Source: Pseudomonadales bacterium
Lineage (GTDB): Bacteria; Pseudomonadota; Gammaproteobacteria; Pseudomonadales; UBA7434
Assembly (NCBI GenBank): GCA_028223755.1
Contig: JAOIUY010000004.1
Span: 90,740-154,739 of the forward strand
Length of the DNA: 64,000 bases
Reading direction: 5' to 3'
Shown here: positions 42,795-52,862 of the stretch, one piece after another
How positions within the stretch are numbered: the stretch's first letter is position 1
Layout of the letters: each line of letters starts with the position of its first letter
Notes under the pieces: model-generated
Told to the model about the DNA's origin: nothing
What the model saw: the letters and a program-made list of their open reading frames with translations, nothing else
Databases searched by the model: none
Program-made: the position numbers and the translations under genes

Positions 42795-43037
42795 ATGGTT
42801 AACATCGCTAATGTGGGGACAACCGTTACCGCCCCAGCTTCAGATAATAATCAGCGCACGCCCACAGAAACGGCGAGAACTACTGCTAATACGCCTAATA
42901 TCGATCCAACTAAACAGCCAAAATTTGTTGATCGTAGACGAAACCCTGATCGTCGCACAAAGAATGAGGCTCCGTTATTAGATACGCGAAGAAATGTTGA
43001 TCGCCGTCGTACCGCTAGATTAGACATTGAGGTCTAA
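42795..43037 (+). CDS. Small hypothetical protein with DRR repeats
   Basis: This 80-residue polar protein has a Thr/Asn/Ala-rich first half and a basic second half with two related units: FVDRRRNPDRRTK and LLDTRRNVDRRRT. I do not recognise a named family. The ATG at 42795 is preferred over a longer frame from 42690, as the 35 extra residues have no ribosome site and look like translated leader. It stands alone between cysG and gor. Soluble, probably disordered, possibly nucleic-acid-binding by charge only. Confidence 0.5.
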   Translation: MVNIANVGTTVTAPASDNNQRTPTETARTTANTPNIDPTKQPKFVDRRRNPDRRTKNEAPLLDTRRNVDRRRTARLDIEV

Positions 43038-43218
43038 TCTAAACTCCTTCTAGTTTTTCATGTTTTATCTTCTAAGTTTTTTATTACATCCTGCGAATTT
43101 ATAGTCATTTGCAAGGTCAGTATGTCTTCTTGAATAGCTAAGACTTGTTGTCTTAAGGTTCTATGGCATAATCTTTGATATATATTTTTTTGTTCACGGT
43201 TTATAAAAGGGCGAAGCT

Positions 43219-44574
43219 TTGTTTGACTACGATTTATTTGTGATTGGAGCCGGTTCTGGCGGTGTGCGCGCCTCAAGAATGGCGGCAGCGACAGGCGCTC
43301 GGGTTGCTGTTGCAGAAGAAAAGTATTTAGGTGGTACTTGCGTGAATGTGGGCTGCGTTCCTAAAAAGCTTTTTTATTACGGCTCTCACTTTCATGATGA
43401 CTTTAATGATGCAAAAGGTTTTGGATGGTCAGCCAATGATGTCGATTTTGATTGGCCAACTCTGCGAGACAACAAAAATACTGAGATAAGCCGATTAAAC
43501 GGTATCTATCAAAAGCTGCTTGATGATGCCGGCGTTATAACGATTAATGGTCGGGCTACGATTGTTGATAAACATACCGTAGTGATTAATGACCAAAAAA
43601 TAACGGCCGAGCGTATTTTAATCGCTGCCGGTGGTCGACCCTTTGTACCATCATTTGATGGCGCTGAGTTTGTTATTACCTCGGACGAAATTTTTTATCT
43701 AGAGACGTTGCCTAGTCATGCGCTTGTTGTTGGTGGCGGTTATATTGCTGTGGAATTTGCGGGCATTCTTAATGGCTTGGGAGCAAATACAGAGTTATCG
43801 TATCGAGGCAGTCAGCTGCTTAAACATTTTGATCAGGATCTAGGTATTCGGTTAGCTGACGAGCTTGTCAAAAAAGGTGTCCAATTATCATTAGAAAGCA
43901 ATTTAGAAAGTATTTCTAAACAAGCTGATGATAAGTTATTGGTTCGCTTTAAAGGTGGTGATCAGCGAAGCTATGATCAAGTGTTATATGCGACTGGCAG
44001 AAAGGCTTACACCGCAGACCTAGGTCTCGACAATACCTCAGTTGAAAAGCGTGATGATGGAACCATTATCGTAGATGATTATTTTCAATCGTCTGAACCA
44101 AGCATTTATGCATTGGGGGATATTATCGGCACTCCAGAATTAACGCCGGTTGCCTTAGAGCAGGGCATGGCGTTTGTTGATACCTATTTTAAATCGTCAC
44201 CCCGAAAAGTTGATTATGACAATATTCCAACCGCTGTTTTTTGTCAGCCAAATATCGCAACGGTCGGTTTAACCGAGTTCGATGCCCGCGCTAAATATAC
44301 GGATGTCCAAATATTTCAATCGGAGTTTCGTCACTTAAAACATACGTTAAGCGGCAGTACCGAAAAAACGTTTATGAAGCTTATTGTTGATGCATCAACG
44401 GATAAGGTTGTCGGTGTTCATATGCTGGGAGCTGAGGCCGGTGAGATCATTCAGGGTCTAGCGGTTGCAGTAAAAGCGGGTGCTACTAAAGCGGTTTTTG
44501 ATAGCACTATTGGTATTCATCCAACGGCGGCCGAAGAGTTTGTAACAATGCGACAGCCTATTTCTGCAGTATAA
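43219..44574 (+). CDS. gor: Glutathione-disulfide reductase
   Basis: Gor reduces oxidised glutathione with NADPH. The 451-residue flavoprotein has FAD-binding GAGSGGVRAS near residue 10, redox Cys41 and Cys46 in GGTCVNVGCVPKK, a NADPH-binding GGGYIAVEFAG, and the catalytic His434-Glu439 pair in GIHPTAAEEF. The start is TTG with AAGGG upstream, giving the expected MFDYDLFVIG opening. Gor is preferred over dihydrolipoamide dehydrogenase because of the CVNVGCVPKKLFY motif and the length. Confidence 0.95.
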   Translation: MFDYDLFVIGAGSGGVRASRMAAATGARVAVAEEKYLGGTCVNVGCVPKKLFYYGSHFHDDFNDAKGFGWSANDVDFDWPTLRDNKNTEISRLNGIYQKLLDDAGVITINGRATIVDKHTVVINDQKITAERILIAAGGRPFVPSFDGAEFVITSDEIFYLETLPSHALVVGGGYIAVEFAGILNGLGANTELSYRGSQLLKHFDQDLGIRLADELVKKGVQLSLESNLESISKQADDKLLVRFKGGDQRSYDQVLYATGRKAYTADLGLDNTSVEKRDDGTIIVDDYFQSSEPSIYALGDIIGTPELTPVALEQGMAFVDTYFKSSPRKVDYDNIPTAVFCQPNIATVGLTEFDARAKYTDVQIFQSEFRHLKHTLSGSTEKTFMKLIVDASTDKVVGVHMLGAEAGEIIQGLAVAVKAGATKAVFDSTIGIHPTAAEEFVTMRQPISAV

Positions 44575-44611
44575 AATATCGTACTGAGGCGAAGTAGGCT
44601 GGTTGCTTTAT

Positions 44612-46843
44612 TTATTGATTAGCGGCAATCGGTATGTCTGATTTTTCAGTGCTTTTTTGCTTCATCAATTGAATGGCATCTAAAAGAATATGTCCGGTCT
44701 CGGTAAGCAAGAAGTCGGTTCTTGGGTCGGCATCATCCTTTTCACTTCCACTTTCATCTTCACCATCAATTGCACTTACGGCTGTAGACTTATCCTCTAG
44801 CTCTTCGTTGGCACTCTCTGTTTCTTCATCAGTATCGCTCTTGATAGGCGGCAAACCCTTAGCGCTGCGATGGGTGTTCTCTATAGCGTTACGTGCGGCG
44901 GTATCTTCATCGATAATAGAACGGCGAGTGTCCTCATTTAAAGACAGCTCTTTGATATTGGTATATTTATCATTAAGGGCAATTTGCTCAACCAGATAGC
45001 GATAATCAGGGTCGTCGGTAATTCGCGCTTGATGTAAAGTATTGAGCGTACTTTTTAACGCGCTGTAGTTACCATAGTTTCTATGTCTTACAGCTTCGAC
45101 AGTATCCCAGTTAAGCGCAAAATCCAGTGTATCTTCACCAATTTCCTGACTGTCATAGAGTGAGGGGAGGACAATGTCAGGAATGATGCCGCGATGTTGT
45201 GTACTGTCACCTGAGATGCGATAAAACTTAGCCTCAGTCAACTTCAAGCTTCCGTGACTTAGGTCAGCCAGCTGCTGCACGGTGCCTTTACCAAACGATT
45301 GGCTACCAACAATTAATCCTCGTTGATAATCCTGAATTGCACCGGCAAAAATTTCAGAGGCGGATGCGCTTAGGCGATCAATAAGAACGGCAATCGGTTT
45401 TTTATAATAGTTTGGGTTGGGGTAGTTGGACTGTCTAGCAACACGCCCACTAGGTGACCTGATTTGTACTACAGCACCACGCTCAACAAACAGACCGGTT
45501 AGCTGATTCACTTCTTGAAGTGAGCCGCCACCATTTCCGCGTAAATCGATAACAATTCCCTCAACATCGGCTTCTTCTAATTCGTTAAGAAGTTTTCGTA
45601 CGTCCCGTGTCGTACTTTTATAATTAGCATCGCCATTGCGAGAGCCGTCAAAATCAATATAAAAGGTGGGTATAGAGATAACGCCGATTTTATGCACTTC
45701 ATCATTGTGATAAATATCTAAGATCGATTGCTGTGCGGCTTGTTCTTCTAATTTAACAGTGTTTCTAACGATACGAATAAGTTTGCTTTCATCCGGATTG
45801 ACCGACACCTCAGATAGTACTTCTAAGGTTACAACCGTATCCTTTTTGCCTCTAATTAATTCAACAACTTCATCAAGACGCCAGCCAATAACGTCAACAC
45901 GCTCGCCGTCGCTGCCTTGTGCGACAGCAATAATTTTATCAGCAGGTTGTAAATCACCTTGTTTATCCGCAGGGCCTGCCGTGATTAAACGCTCAACTAC
46001 GGTATGTTCACCATCTCGTCTTAATACTGCGCCAATACCCTCAAGCGATAAACGCATATTAATAGAGAAGTTCTCAGAGGTTCTGGGTGATAGGTAATTG
46101 GTGTGCGGATCATAAAGCGAAGTGAGTGAGTTGATATAGATTTGAAAAACATCTTCGGCATTTAATTGTTTTATGCGTTGACGTTGGTTGCTATAACGCT
46201 TTGTCAATGTCTCTAGAATATCGGCTTGATCTTTATCTGCAAGCATTAAACCTAGCGTAGCATTTTTAAGTGATTTACGGCTGCGATCAGCAAGCTCATT
46301 CTCATCTTTAGCCCATGGTTGATTTTCTGGCTCTAATGATAGGCTTTCATCTAAGGTGAAATTTAATGCTGCGATGCGTTCCGGTAATTCTTCAATAAGA
46401 AGGTCAAGGTGTTTAAGTAATTTTTCGCGATAACGATTAAACATTTCAAAACTAGGGTTAAGATTGCCGCGGCGTATGCCATCGTCCAAAACTAAACGAT
46501 AACCTTCAAATTGATTAATATCTTGCTGAGTAAAATAACTTTTAGACGGGTCTAGGCGCTTTAAATAATTATCAAACAATGCCGAAGATAGTTCGTCATT
46601 AAATACGCGCTGAGTGTAGTGTCTGCGCTGTAGCTTATGCAGAATTTCTTCGGCTGTGCGCACTTGACGAATGCTCGGCTTGAGTATCTCTAATGTTTCT
46701 TCTTGTTCCTCTAACCCATTGACTTTAGTCGCCGATTTATCTGATAAGTCATCGGGAACATTACTAAATGCTTGTGCACCTACAAAGGTTAAAGACAATA
46801 GCAATGTAAATAGGATGCGGATCGAGAGGGTGTTGGTAAGCAT
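44612..46843 (-). CDS. prc: Tail-specific (C-terminal processing) protease Prc
   Basis: Prc is a periplasmic protease that trims or degrades proteins from the C-terminus, including penicillin-binding protein 3 and Spr in E. coli. The protein has a signal peptide, a PDZ domain (about 245-335), an S41 core with the Ser in SASASEIFAG and the Lys in SFGKGTVQQL, and a C-terminal DUF3340-like region. At about 743 residues it is longer than E. coli Prc (682), with an acidic insertion (many Glu, Asp, Ser) near residues 660-710. The ATG at 46843 gives a cleaner signal peptide than the one at 46873. Confidence 0.93.
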   Translation of the reverse strand: MLTNTLSIRILFTLLLSLTFVGAQAFSNVPDDLSDKSATKVNGLEEQEETLEILKPSIRQVRTAEEILHKLQRRHYTQRVFNDELSSALFDNYLKRLDPSKSYFTQQDINQFEGYRLVLDDGIRRGNLNPSFEMFNRYREKLLKHLDLLIEELPERIAALNFTLDESLSLEPENQPWAKDENELADRSRKSLKNATLGLMLADKDQADILETLTKRYSNQRQRIKQLNAEDVFQIYINSLTSLYDPHTNYLSPRTSENFSINMRLSLEGIGAVLRRDGEHTVVERLITAGPADKQGDLQPADKIIAVAQGSDGERVDVIGWRLDEVVELIRGKKDTVVTLEVLSEVSVNPDESKLIRIVRNTVKLEEQAAQQSILDIYHNDEVHKIGVISIPTFYIDFDGSRNGDANYKSTTRDVRKLLNELEEADVEGIVIDLRGNGGGSLQEVNQLTGLFVERGAVVQIRSPSGRVARQSNYPNPNYYKKPIAVLIDRLSASASEIFAGAIQDYQRGLIVGSQSFGKGTVQQLADLSHGSLKLTEAKFYRISGDSTQHRGIIPDIVLPSLYDSQEIGEDTLDFALNWDTVEAVRHRNYGNYSALKSTLNTLHQARITDDPDYRYLVEQIALNDKYTNIKELSLNEDTRRSIIDEDTAARNAIENTHRSAKGLPPIKSDTDEETESANEELEDKSTAVSAIDGEDESGSEKDDADPRTDFLLTETGHILLDAIQLMKQKSTEKSDIPIAANQ

Positions 46844-47032
46844 ATAAAAGGTTCTTTGTGTGTTTAATAACATAGCAAGCCGACAGATAGTGGCTTGCCA
46901 TTGAGTTAGTTGTCTATTCTACCCTAAACTATAGACCTTGGTGACGATCTCTGGCGGCCTTTTTATCATTGTTGCTAGCTCCACAGTTGTCACTCGCTCA
47001 TTATTGTTAGATATGTTTGTGAGAAATTGATT

Positions 47033-47554
47033 ATGCGCTATTTATTACTGTTGTTTATCAGTGTGCCGATAGTTGAAATGTGGCTTTTAATTGCCGTAGG
47101 GCAGCAGATTGGCGCGCCACTGACGATTTCATTGGTTGTCGCTACGGCGGTTATTGGTGTTTATTGGTTACGCCAACAGGGTTTTTCTACTTTAACAAGA
47201 TTGAATCAACGCTTAGCCTCTGGCCAATTGCCGGCTCGAGAGATTGCTGAAGGCGTGGTTTTAACTGTGGGTGGTGCATTATTGCTGACCCCTGGCTTTG
47301 CTACCGATATCTTGGGCTTTTCTTGCCTATTTGCTCCTACTCGAGCGCTGTGGGCAAATAGCTTGCTGCTTCGCATTCAGGCAGGTGCAATGGCTGGATT
47401 TAAGACCAGTTTTAGCAATTCCTCTTTTCAATCGAATCGCCCTGAAGACTCTTCTCAAGATAATAGCGCCTTTCAAGATAAGAGTGCTTTGCAAAGAGGT
47501 GCTAGCCAGTCGTCTAACGACATAATAGATGGTGAATATTCTCGTGACGACTAG
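47033..47554 (+). CDS. fxsA: FxsA family membrane protein
   Basis: This protein of about 173 residues has two or three membrane segments, the family motif VPIVEMWLLIAVGQ and GGALLLTPGFATDILGF. FxsA overproduction relieves phage exclusion by F in E. coli, and its normal role is unclear. The ATG at 47033 is chosen over a TTG at 47027. The C-terminal 60 residues are Ser/Gln/Asp-rich and hydrophilic. Position upstream of groES is conserved in many gammaproteobacteria. Confidence 0.88.
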   Translation: MRYLLLLFISVPIVEMWLLIAVGQQIGAPLTISLVVATAVIGVYWLRQQGFSTLTRLNQRLASGQLPAREIAEGVVLTVGGALLLTPGFATDILGFSCLFAPTRALWANSLLLRIQAGAMAGFKTSFSNSSFQSNRPEDSSQDNSAFQDKSALQRGASQSSNDIIDGEYSRDD

Positions 47555-47629
47555 CTGTTCATAAAGTAACCGCAATTAGCCTCGATCCTCCCTAGATATA
47601 AAAGACTTTATAAAGTTTTGCTGCTCTCC

Positions 47630-47656
47630 CTTGAATTGTCAGTAAAAGCCCATATC
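47630..47656 (+). promoter_or_regulatory. Sigma-32 (heat-shock) promoter for groESL
   Basis: CTTGAA is followed after 13 bases by CCCATATC. This matches the RpoH consensus of about CTTGAAA, 11-16 bases, CCCCATNT very closely. It lies 225 bases upstream of groES. Confidence 0.78.
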
Positions 47657-47711
47657 TATTTACTTCGCAAGAAACTGCGCCAAATTTCAACCATTTAATG
47701 GGGCTTGGTGC

Positions 47712-47739
47712 TTGACGTGCGTTTTTTCGTTCCTACAAT
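47712..47739 (+). promoter_or_regulatory. Sigma-70-type promoter for groESL
   Basis: TTGACG and TACAAT (each 5 of 6 to consensus) are separated by 16 bases. The CIRCE-type repeat starts within the -10, so repressor binding would block this promoter while the upstream sigma-32 promoter could still fire. Confidence 0.65.
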
Positions 47740-47767
47740 TGGCACTCTTTTATTTTGAGTGCCAATT
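47737..47767. promoter_or_regulatory. CIRCE-type operator (HrcA binding site)
   Basis: TTGGCACTC-N9-GAGTGCCAA is a perfect inverted repeat with exactly the 9-base spacer of CIRCE (consensus TTAGCACTC-N9-GAGTGCTAA). Flanking AA and TT extend the symmetry to 11 bases per arm. Only one symmetric position pair differs from consensus (A/T to G/C). CIRCE is bound by the heat-shock repressor HrcA. Confidence 0.88.
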
Positions 47768-47878
47768 TGCAGCTTTCACAATGTTCATTCATGCATAGCT
47801 GCGTTAACTATAAGATCCAAGACCTCGAATACCTCAGGTGTTCGCTGTATTAATGTCAATATCAGGAGATTGAGAAAG

Positions 47879-48169
47879 ATGAAAATTCGTCCCTTACACG
47901 ATCGTGTTGTCGTTCGTCGCAAGGAGGAAGAAGCAACCTCTGCTGGTGGTATCGTGCTACCAGGTTCTGCTAAAGAAAAACCTAATCAGGGCGAAGTTGT
48001 CGCTGTTGGTAACGGTAAAGTACTCGATAACGGAGACGTTCGCGCTCTCGACGTAAAAGTAGGTGATGTTGTGGTATTCGGCAAATACGCCGGTAGCGAC
48101 ACTATCGATGTTGAAGGTGAAGAGCTCGTGATATTAAGCGAGTCAGATATCAAAGCAATTGTTGAATAA
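47879..48169 (+). CDS. groES: Co-chaperonin GroES
   Basis: GroES caps the GroEL folding chamber. The 96-residue sequence has [14 protein letters not shown] at the start, the mobile loop [19 protein letters not shown] near residues 17-35, and [18 protein letters not shown]. The ATG at 47879 is used, with AGGAG upstream. groEL follows after 110 bases. Both promoters and the CIRCE operator lie upstream. Confidence 0.97.
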   Translation: MKIRPLHDRVVVRRKEEEATSAGGIVLPGSAKEKPNQGEVVAVGNGKVLDNGDVRALDVKVGDVVVFGKYAGSDTIDVEGEELVILSESDIKAIVE

Positions 48170-48273
48170 GTTGAGCTAAACACTGTTTTAGGGACAACTT
48201 AGTTATGTTTTTTTTGATTATTGAAATCAATTATTAACGCATTTATTAATTCATTTAAAAAATAGTAGGGTAA

Positions 48274-49932
<1,659 letters not shown>

Positions 49933-50282
49933 AAAACATTCCTGTTATAGCATAAAAAAACCGGCTTTAGCCGGTTTTTTTATGCTTCCGAATCTACAAA
50001 TTTGGGCGAGAAAGCGCTGGTTAAATGAGGTTGAAAAATAGTTTGCACTTTAAAGAAATCCGCATAAAATCCGTGCTGAATTTAGGCTCTTTTTAGAGGA
50101 TTTATGAATATTTAGCCCAAGCGTTTTCTCTCGGTTCGGAAGGCGCGTAAGCAATAACGGCCTTCTGTTTTGAATTGTGAGGATTCTTGGAAATCACTCC
50201 TGTCAGTTATTTCTTGTGACTGGCTTATCTATTTCCAGAAAATCTTTCTATGCAGAGCTAACGCCATGTTGAGACGATTATT
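49933..50282. other. Intergenic region between groEL and the RimB-RimK-like gene
   Basis: Besides the groEL terminator at 49950-49985, this 350-base stretch shows nothing I can name. An open frame of 61 codons at 50170-50355 runs into the next gene in another frame and is not convincing. A promoter for the next gene should be here but I cannot place it with confidence. Confidence 0.5.
49950..49985. terminator. Intrinsic terminator after groEL
   Basis: A perfect stem with arms containing AAAAAACCGGCT and AGCCGGTTTTTT and a TT loop, flanked by GCAT and ATGC. The T-run is long. It lies 17 bases after the stop. Confidence 0.93.
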
Positions 50283-51662
50283 ATGCTTAATGAAAAAATC
50301 ATTATTGGTAGCGAAGAGTGGTGTGCCTTCCCCAGCTTGGGGATTCCAGCAATAAAAGCGCGAGTAGATTCTGGCGCTAAAACTTCATCCATGCATGCAT
50401 TTGATATTCGCACTTTTAAGCGCGACATGCAGACATGGGTAAGTTTTGAAATACATCCTTTGCAGCTGAACCGAAAAACAACAGTGCGCAGTGAAGCGCT
50501 TGTCATTGATAGACGCTCCGTAAAAAATTCATCAGGAACATCGGAAAAACGTTATGTCATCAAGGTGCCTATGGCAATTGGTGAGCAGGTTTTTGACATT
50601 GAGCTGACGCTTACTAATCGTGATTCAATGGGCTATCGCATGTTGCTTGGCAGACAGGCGATGCAAAACCGCATGCTGGTGGATCCAGCTGCCAGCTTTA
50701 TTTTAGGGGATAAGGCAAAGGAAGAAATCAGTGGCCTGTATGGTCGTAAAGTAATAAAGGCATCAGGCTTAAAGATCGGCATCCTTGCCAGCAACCCTGA
50801 GCTTTACAGTAATCAGAGGATTATGGAGGCAGGGCTTGCACGTGGGCATGAAATGGAGTTCTTCAACATTAAGCAGTGTTATATGAAACTTGATGCTGAA
50901 ACGCCCGAGGTTCATTACCGCGGGGGAAGAATCCTGAATGACCTAGATGCGATTATTCCTCGGATCAGGCCGAGCGTAACCTTCTATGGGTGCGCATTGA
51001 CGCGTCATTTTGAGAGTCTTGGCATATTTGCATTGAATGGATCAGCTGCAATTAGCCAGTCTAGGGATAAGCTTTTTTCCCTGCAATTATTGCAAGAGTC
51101 CGGTCTGGATATTCCTACCTCCGGCTTTGCTAACTCGCCGGTTGATACCAATGATTTGATTGATATGGTTGGTGGTGCTCCCCTGATTGTTAAGCTGTTG
51201 GAGGGAACGCAAGGTAGAGGAGTTGTGTTAGCTGAAACACGAAAGGCGGCAGAATCTGTTATTAATGCTTTTAAATCACTGAAGGCAAACTTGCTGGTTC
51301 AGGAGTTTGTCAAGGAAGCTCAGGGAAAAGACCTCCGCTGTTTTGTTATCAATGGAAAGATCGTTGCTGCAATTGAGCGGTCTGCTGCTGCAGGAGAATT
51401 CAGGGCGAATATCCATCAAGGCGGCTCGGCCAGAATCGTCAAAGTAGCAAAAGAAGAGCGAAGTCTAGCAATGAAAGCGGCCAAGGTGATGGGGCTGTCA
51501 GTCGCAGGTGTGGATATTATTCGTTCCAATAAAGGCCCTTTACTGCTAGAGGTTAATTCATCGCCAGGCCTAGAAGGTATTGAAGCCGCAACAGAGCAGG
51601 ATATTGCGAGCTTGATGATTACGGCTATTGAGAAAAAATTAAAGTGGCAACCCTCTAACTAG
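50283..51662 (+). CDS. RimB-like protease domain fused to a RimK-like ATP-grasp ligase
   Basis: The 459-residue protein has two domains. The first 150 residues are the retropepsin-like 'ATP-dependent zinc protease' family (PF05618-like) with Asp29-Ser30-Gly31 in ARVDSGAKTSSMHA and LLGRQAMQNRMLVDP. Residues about 160-455 form a RimK-type ATP-grasp ligase with KLLEGTQGRGVVL, LVQEFVKEAQGKDLR and LLEVNSSPGLEGIE. RimK adds Glu residues to the C-terminus of ribosomal protein S6, and RimB is a separate protease in the Pseudomonas rimABK operon. Here both are in one chain. AGG codons appear more often than in neighbouring genes. Substrate is inferred. Confidence 0.85.
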   Translation: MLNEKIIIGSEEWCAFPSLGIPAIKARVDSGAKTSSMHAFDIRTFKRDMQTWVSFEIHPLQLNRKTTVRSEALVIDRRSVKNSSGTSEKRYVIKVPMAIGEQVFDIELTLTNRDSMGYRMLLGRQAMQNRMLVDPAASFILGDKAKEEISGLYGRKVIKASGLKIGILASNPELYSNQRIMEAGLARGHEMEFFNIKQCYMKLDAETPEVHYRGGRILNDLDAIIPRIRPSVTFYGCALTRHFESLGIFALNGSAAISQSRDKLFSLQLLQESGLDIPTSGFANSPVDTNDLIDMVGGAPLIVKLLEGTQGRGVVLAETRKAAESVINAFKSLKANLLVQEFVKEAQGKDLRCFVINGKIVAAIERSAAAGEFRANIHQGGSARIVKVAKEERSLAMKAAKVMGLSVAGVDIIRSNKGPLLLEVNSSPGLEGIEAATEQDIASLMITAIEKKLKWQPSN

Positions 51663-52016
51663 TAGGTTTTGCTAGGTATATTGGGGTCGGCTGCTGAGTG
51701 GGGTATCGGTTTTCTTCTTTATATTAACAACTGGCCTATAAATCAATGCGTTAAAGCATAGTGGGTGGCATGATGTAATTTGCTCCATGTCCAGCCAAAA
51801 CGCGGTGTTTTTTTAGGCACCGAGTTTTTTTTTGCTAGCGGTAAATGCCTAGAAGTAAATCATAATAAAAATAAGCCGTTAATTAGGCCATTTTGTTGTG
51901 ATGAGGGGATACTATTTAATGACGTTTGTGCTTAGAATATGCTGTATTACGGCAATGATTCTCAACGCTGTTGATAGCCATTAATAAACGATTAATTTAA
52001 AACAAGGTATTGCTTT
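51663..52016. other. Intergenic region before the PuuD-like gene
   Basis: This 354-base stretch contains a short terminator at 51803-51833. The remainder is AT-rich and probably holds the promoter of the PuuD-like gene. An AAGG site lies 8-9 bases before its ATG. No gene is seen. Confidence 0.5.
51803..51833 (+). terminator. Short-stem terminator after the RimB-RimK-like gene
   Basis: CGGTG and CACCG arms around a 10-base loop are followed by a run of nine T. The stem is short, and it lies 140 bases after the stop, so the call is moderate. Confidence 0.55.
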
Positions 52017-52661
52017 ATGGATTCAGAAATTCTAAGTTTAATTTTACGTTGGGGACACCTATTATTTGGTATCGCATGGATAGGCTTACTTTACTACTTC
52101 AATTTTATTCAAGGTGGTTATTTTAAAGCAGCATCGCCAGAAGGCTTAGCCGATGCAAAAGCAAAGCTTGCACCCGAAGCTTTGTGGTGGTTCCGCTGGG
52201 GCGCCATGCTTACCTTTATTACAGGTGTTATTTTATTGGGCATGATTCACGGTAATGGCCTATTAAATACCTATATTGTTCTAGGTGCATTAATGGGTAC
52301 GTTTATGTTTTTGAACGTTTGGTTAATTATTTGGCCTAACCAAAAAATCGCTCTAGGTATGGTAGAAGGTGATGCAGCTGTAGCTGGTGCAAAAGCACTT
52401 TTAGCTTCGCGCACGAATACGTTGTTTTCTGCGCCCATGGCGTTTGGTATGTTGGGGTCTTCGCACCTTGGTTATAGCGCCGATGGCCTCCTATCTGTTA
52501 ATGGTCTAGGCACCGGTTTTTATATTGGTCTAGCTATTATTCTTTTATTAGAGCTTAATGCTATTTTTGGTAAAATGGGCCCAATGACAACGGTTAAAGG
52601 TGTTATCCATTCTAGCTTAGGTTTGACTGCTCTTATTTACGCAGTACTGTGCTACGTATAG
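52017..52661 (+). CDS. PuuD-like (urate hydroxylase N-terminal) membrane protein
   Basis: The 214-residue protein has about six membrane segments and the family opening RWGHLLFGIAWIGLLYYFNFIQ. This matches the membrane domain of PuuD-type urate hydroxylases (DUF989 region). The C-terminal cytochrome c domain of full PuuD is absent and there is no CxxCH motif. Conserved His occur in the first helix and in SSHLGY and GVIHSSLG. No other purine-degradation genes are near. Function cannot be asserted. Confidence 0.65.
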   Translation: MDSEILSLILRWGHLLFGIAWIGLLYYFNFIQGGYFKAASPEGLADAKAKLAPEALWWFRWGAMLTFITGVILLGMIHGNGLLNTYIVLGALMGTFMFLNVWLIIWPNQKIALGMVEGDAAVAGAKALLASRTNTLFSAPMAFGMLGSSHLGYSADGLLSVNGLGTGFYIGLAIILLLELNAIFGKMGPMTTVKGVIHSSLGLTALIYAVLCYV

Positions 52662-52713
52662 GTCTTTATTTATACAGCCGCATTCAAATTGGCAAGCACC
52701 ATTATGGATCAAG

Positions 52714-52743
52714 AAAAGAGGGCGTTTACGCTCTCTTTTTTTT
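52714..52743 (+). terminator. Terminator after the PuuD-like gene
   Basis: An 11-base stem beginning AAAAGAGGGCG with a TTTA loop and one G-T pair, followed by T8. It lies about 50 bases after the stop. Confidence 0.85.
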
Positions 52744-52862
52744 ACAGAATTATTGATGATTATTTAATGATTGTCTAACCATTCTCAGTTAGTCTAGTGT
52801 CACACCATCTCTATAATTCAATTACTTGAGATCTTAAACGAATACCTAGGAAGAGACTTATC

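Larger units (their letters stand above)
47555..47878 (+). other. groES control region
   Basis: This 324-base region holds two promoter candidates and a CIRCE-type operator, listed separately. Downstream of the operator is a leader of about 110 bases ending in AGGAG, 13 bases before the groES ATG. An apparent longer open frame through this leader from 47759 is not the real start. Confidence 0.8.

Noticed and set aside
47759..47878. Extended groES frame starting at 47759
   Set aside because: The 40 extra codons overlap the CIRCE operator and leader, and the family N-terminus plus AGGAG place the start at 47879.
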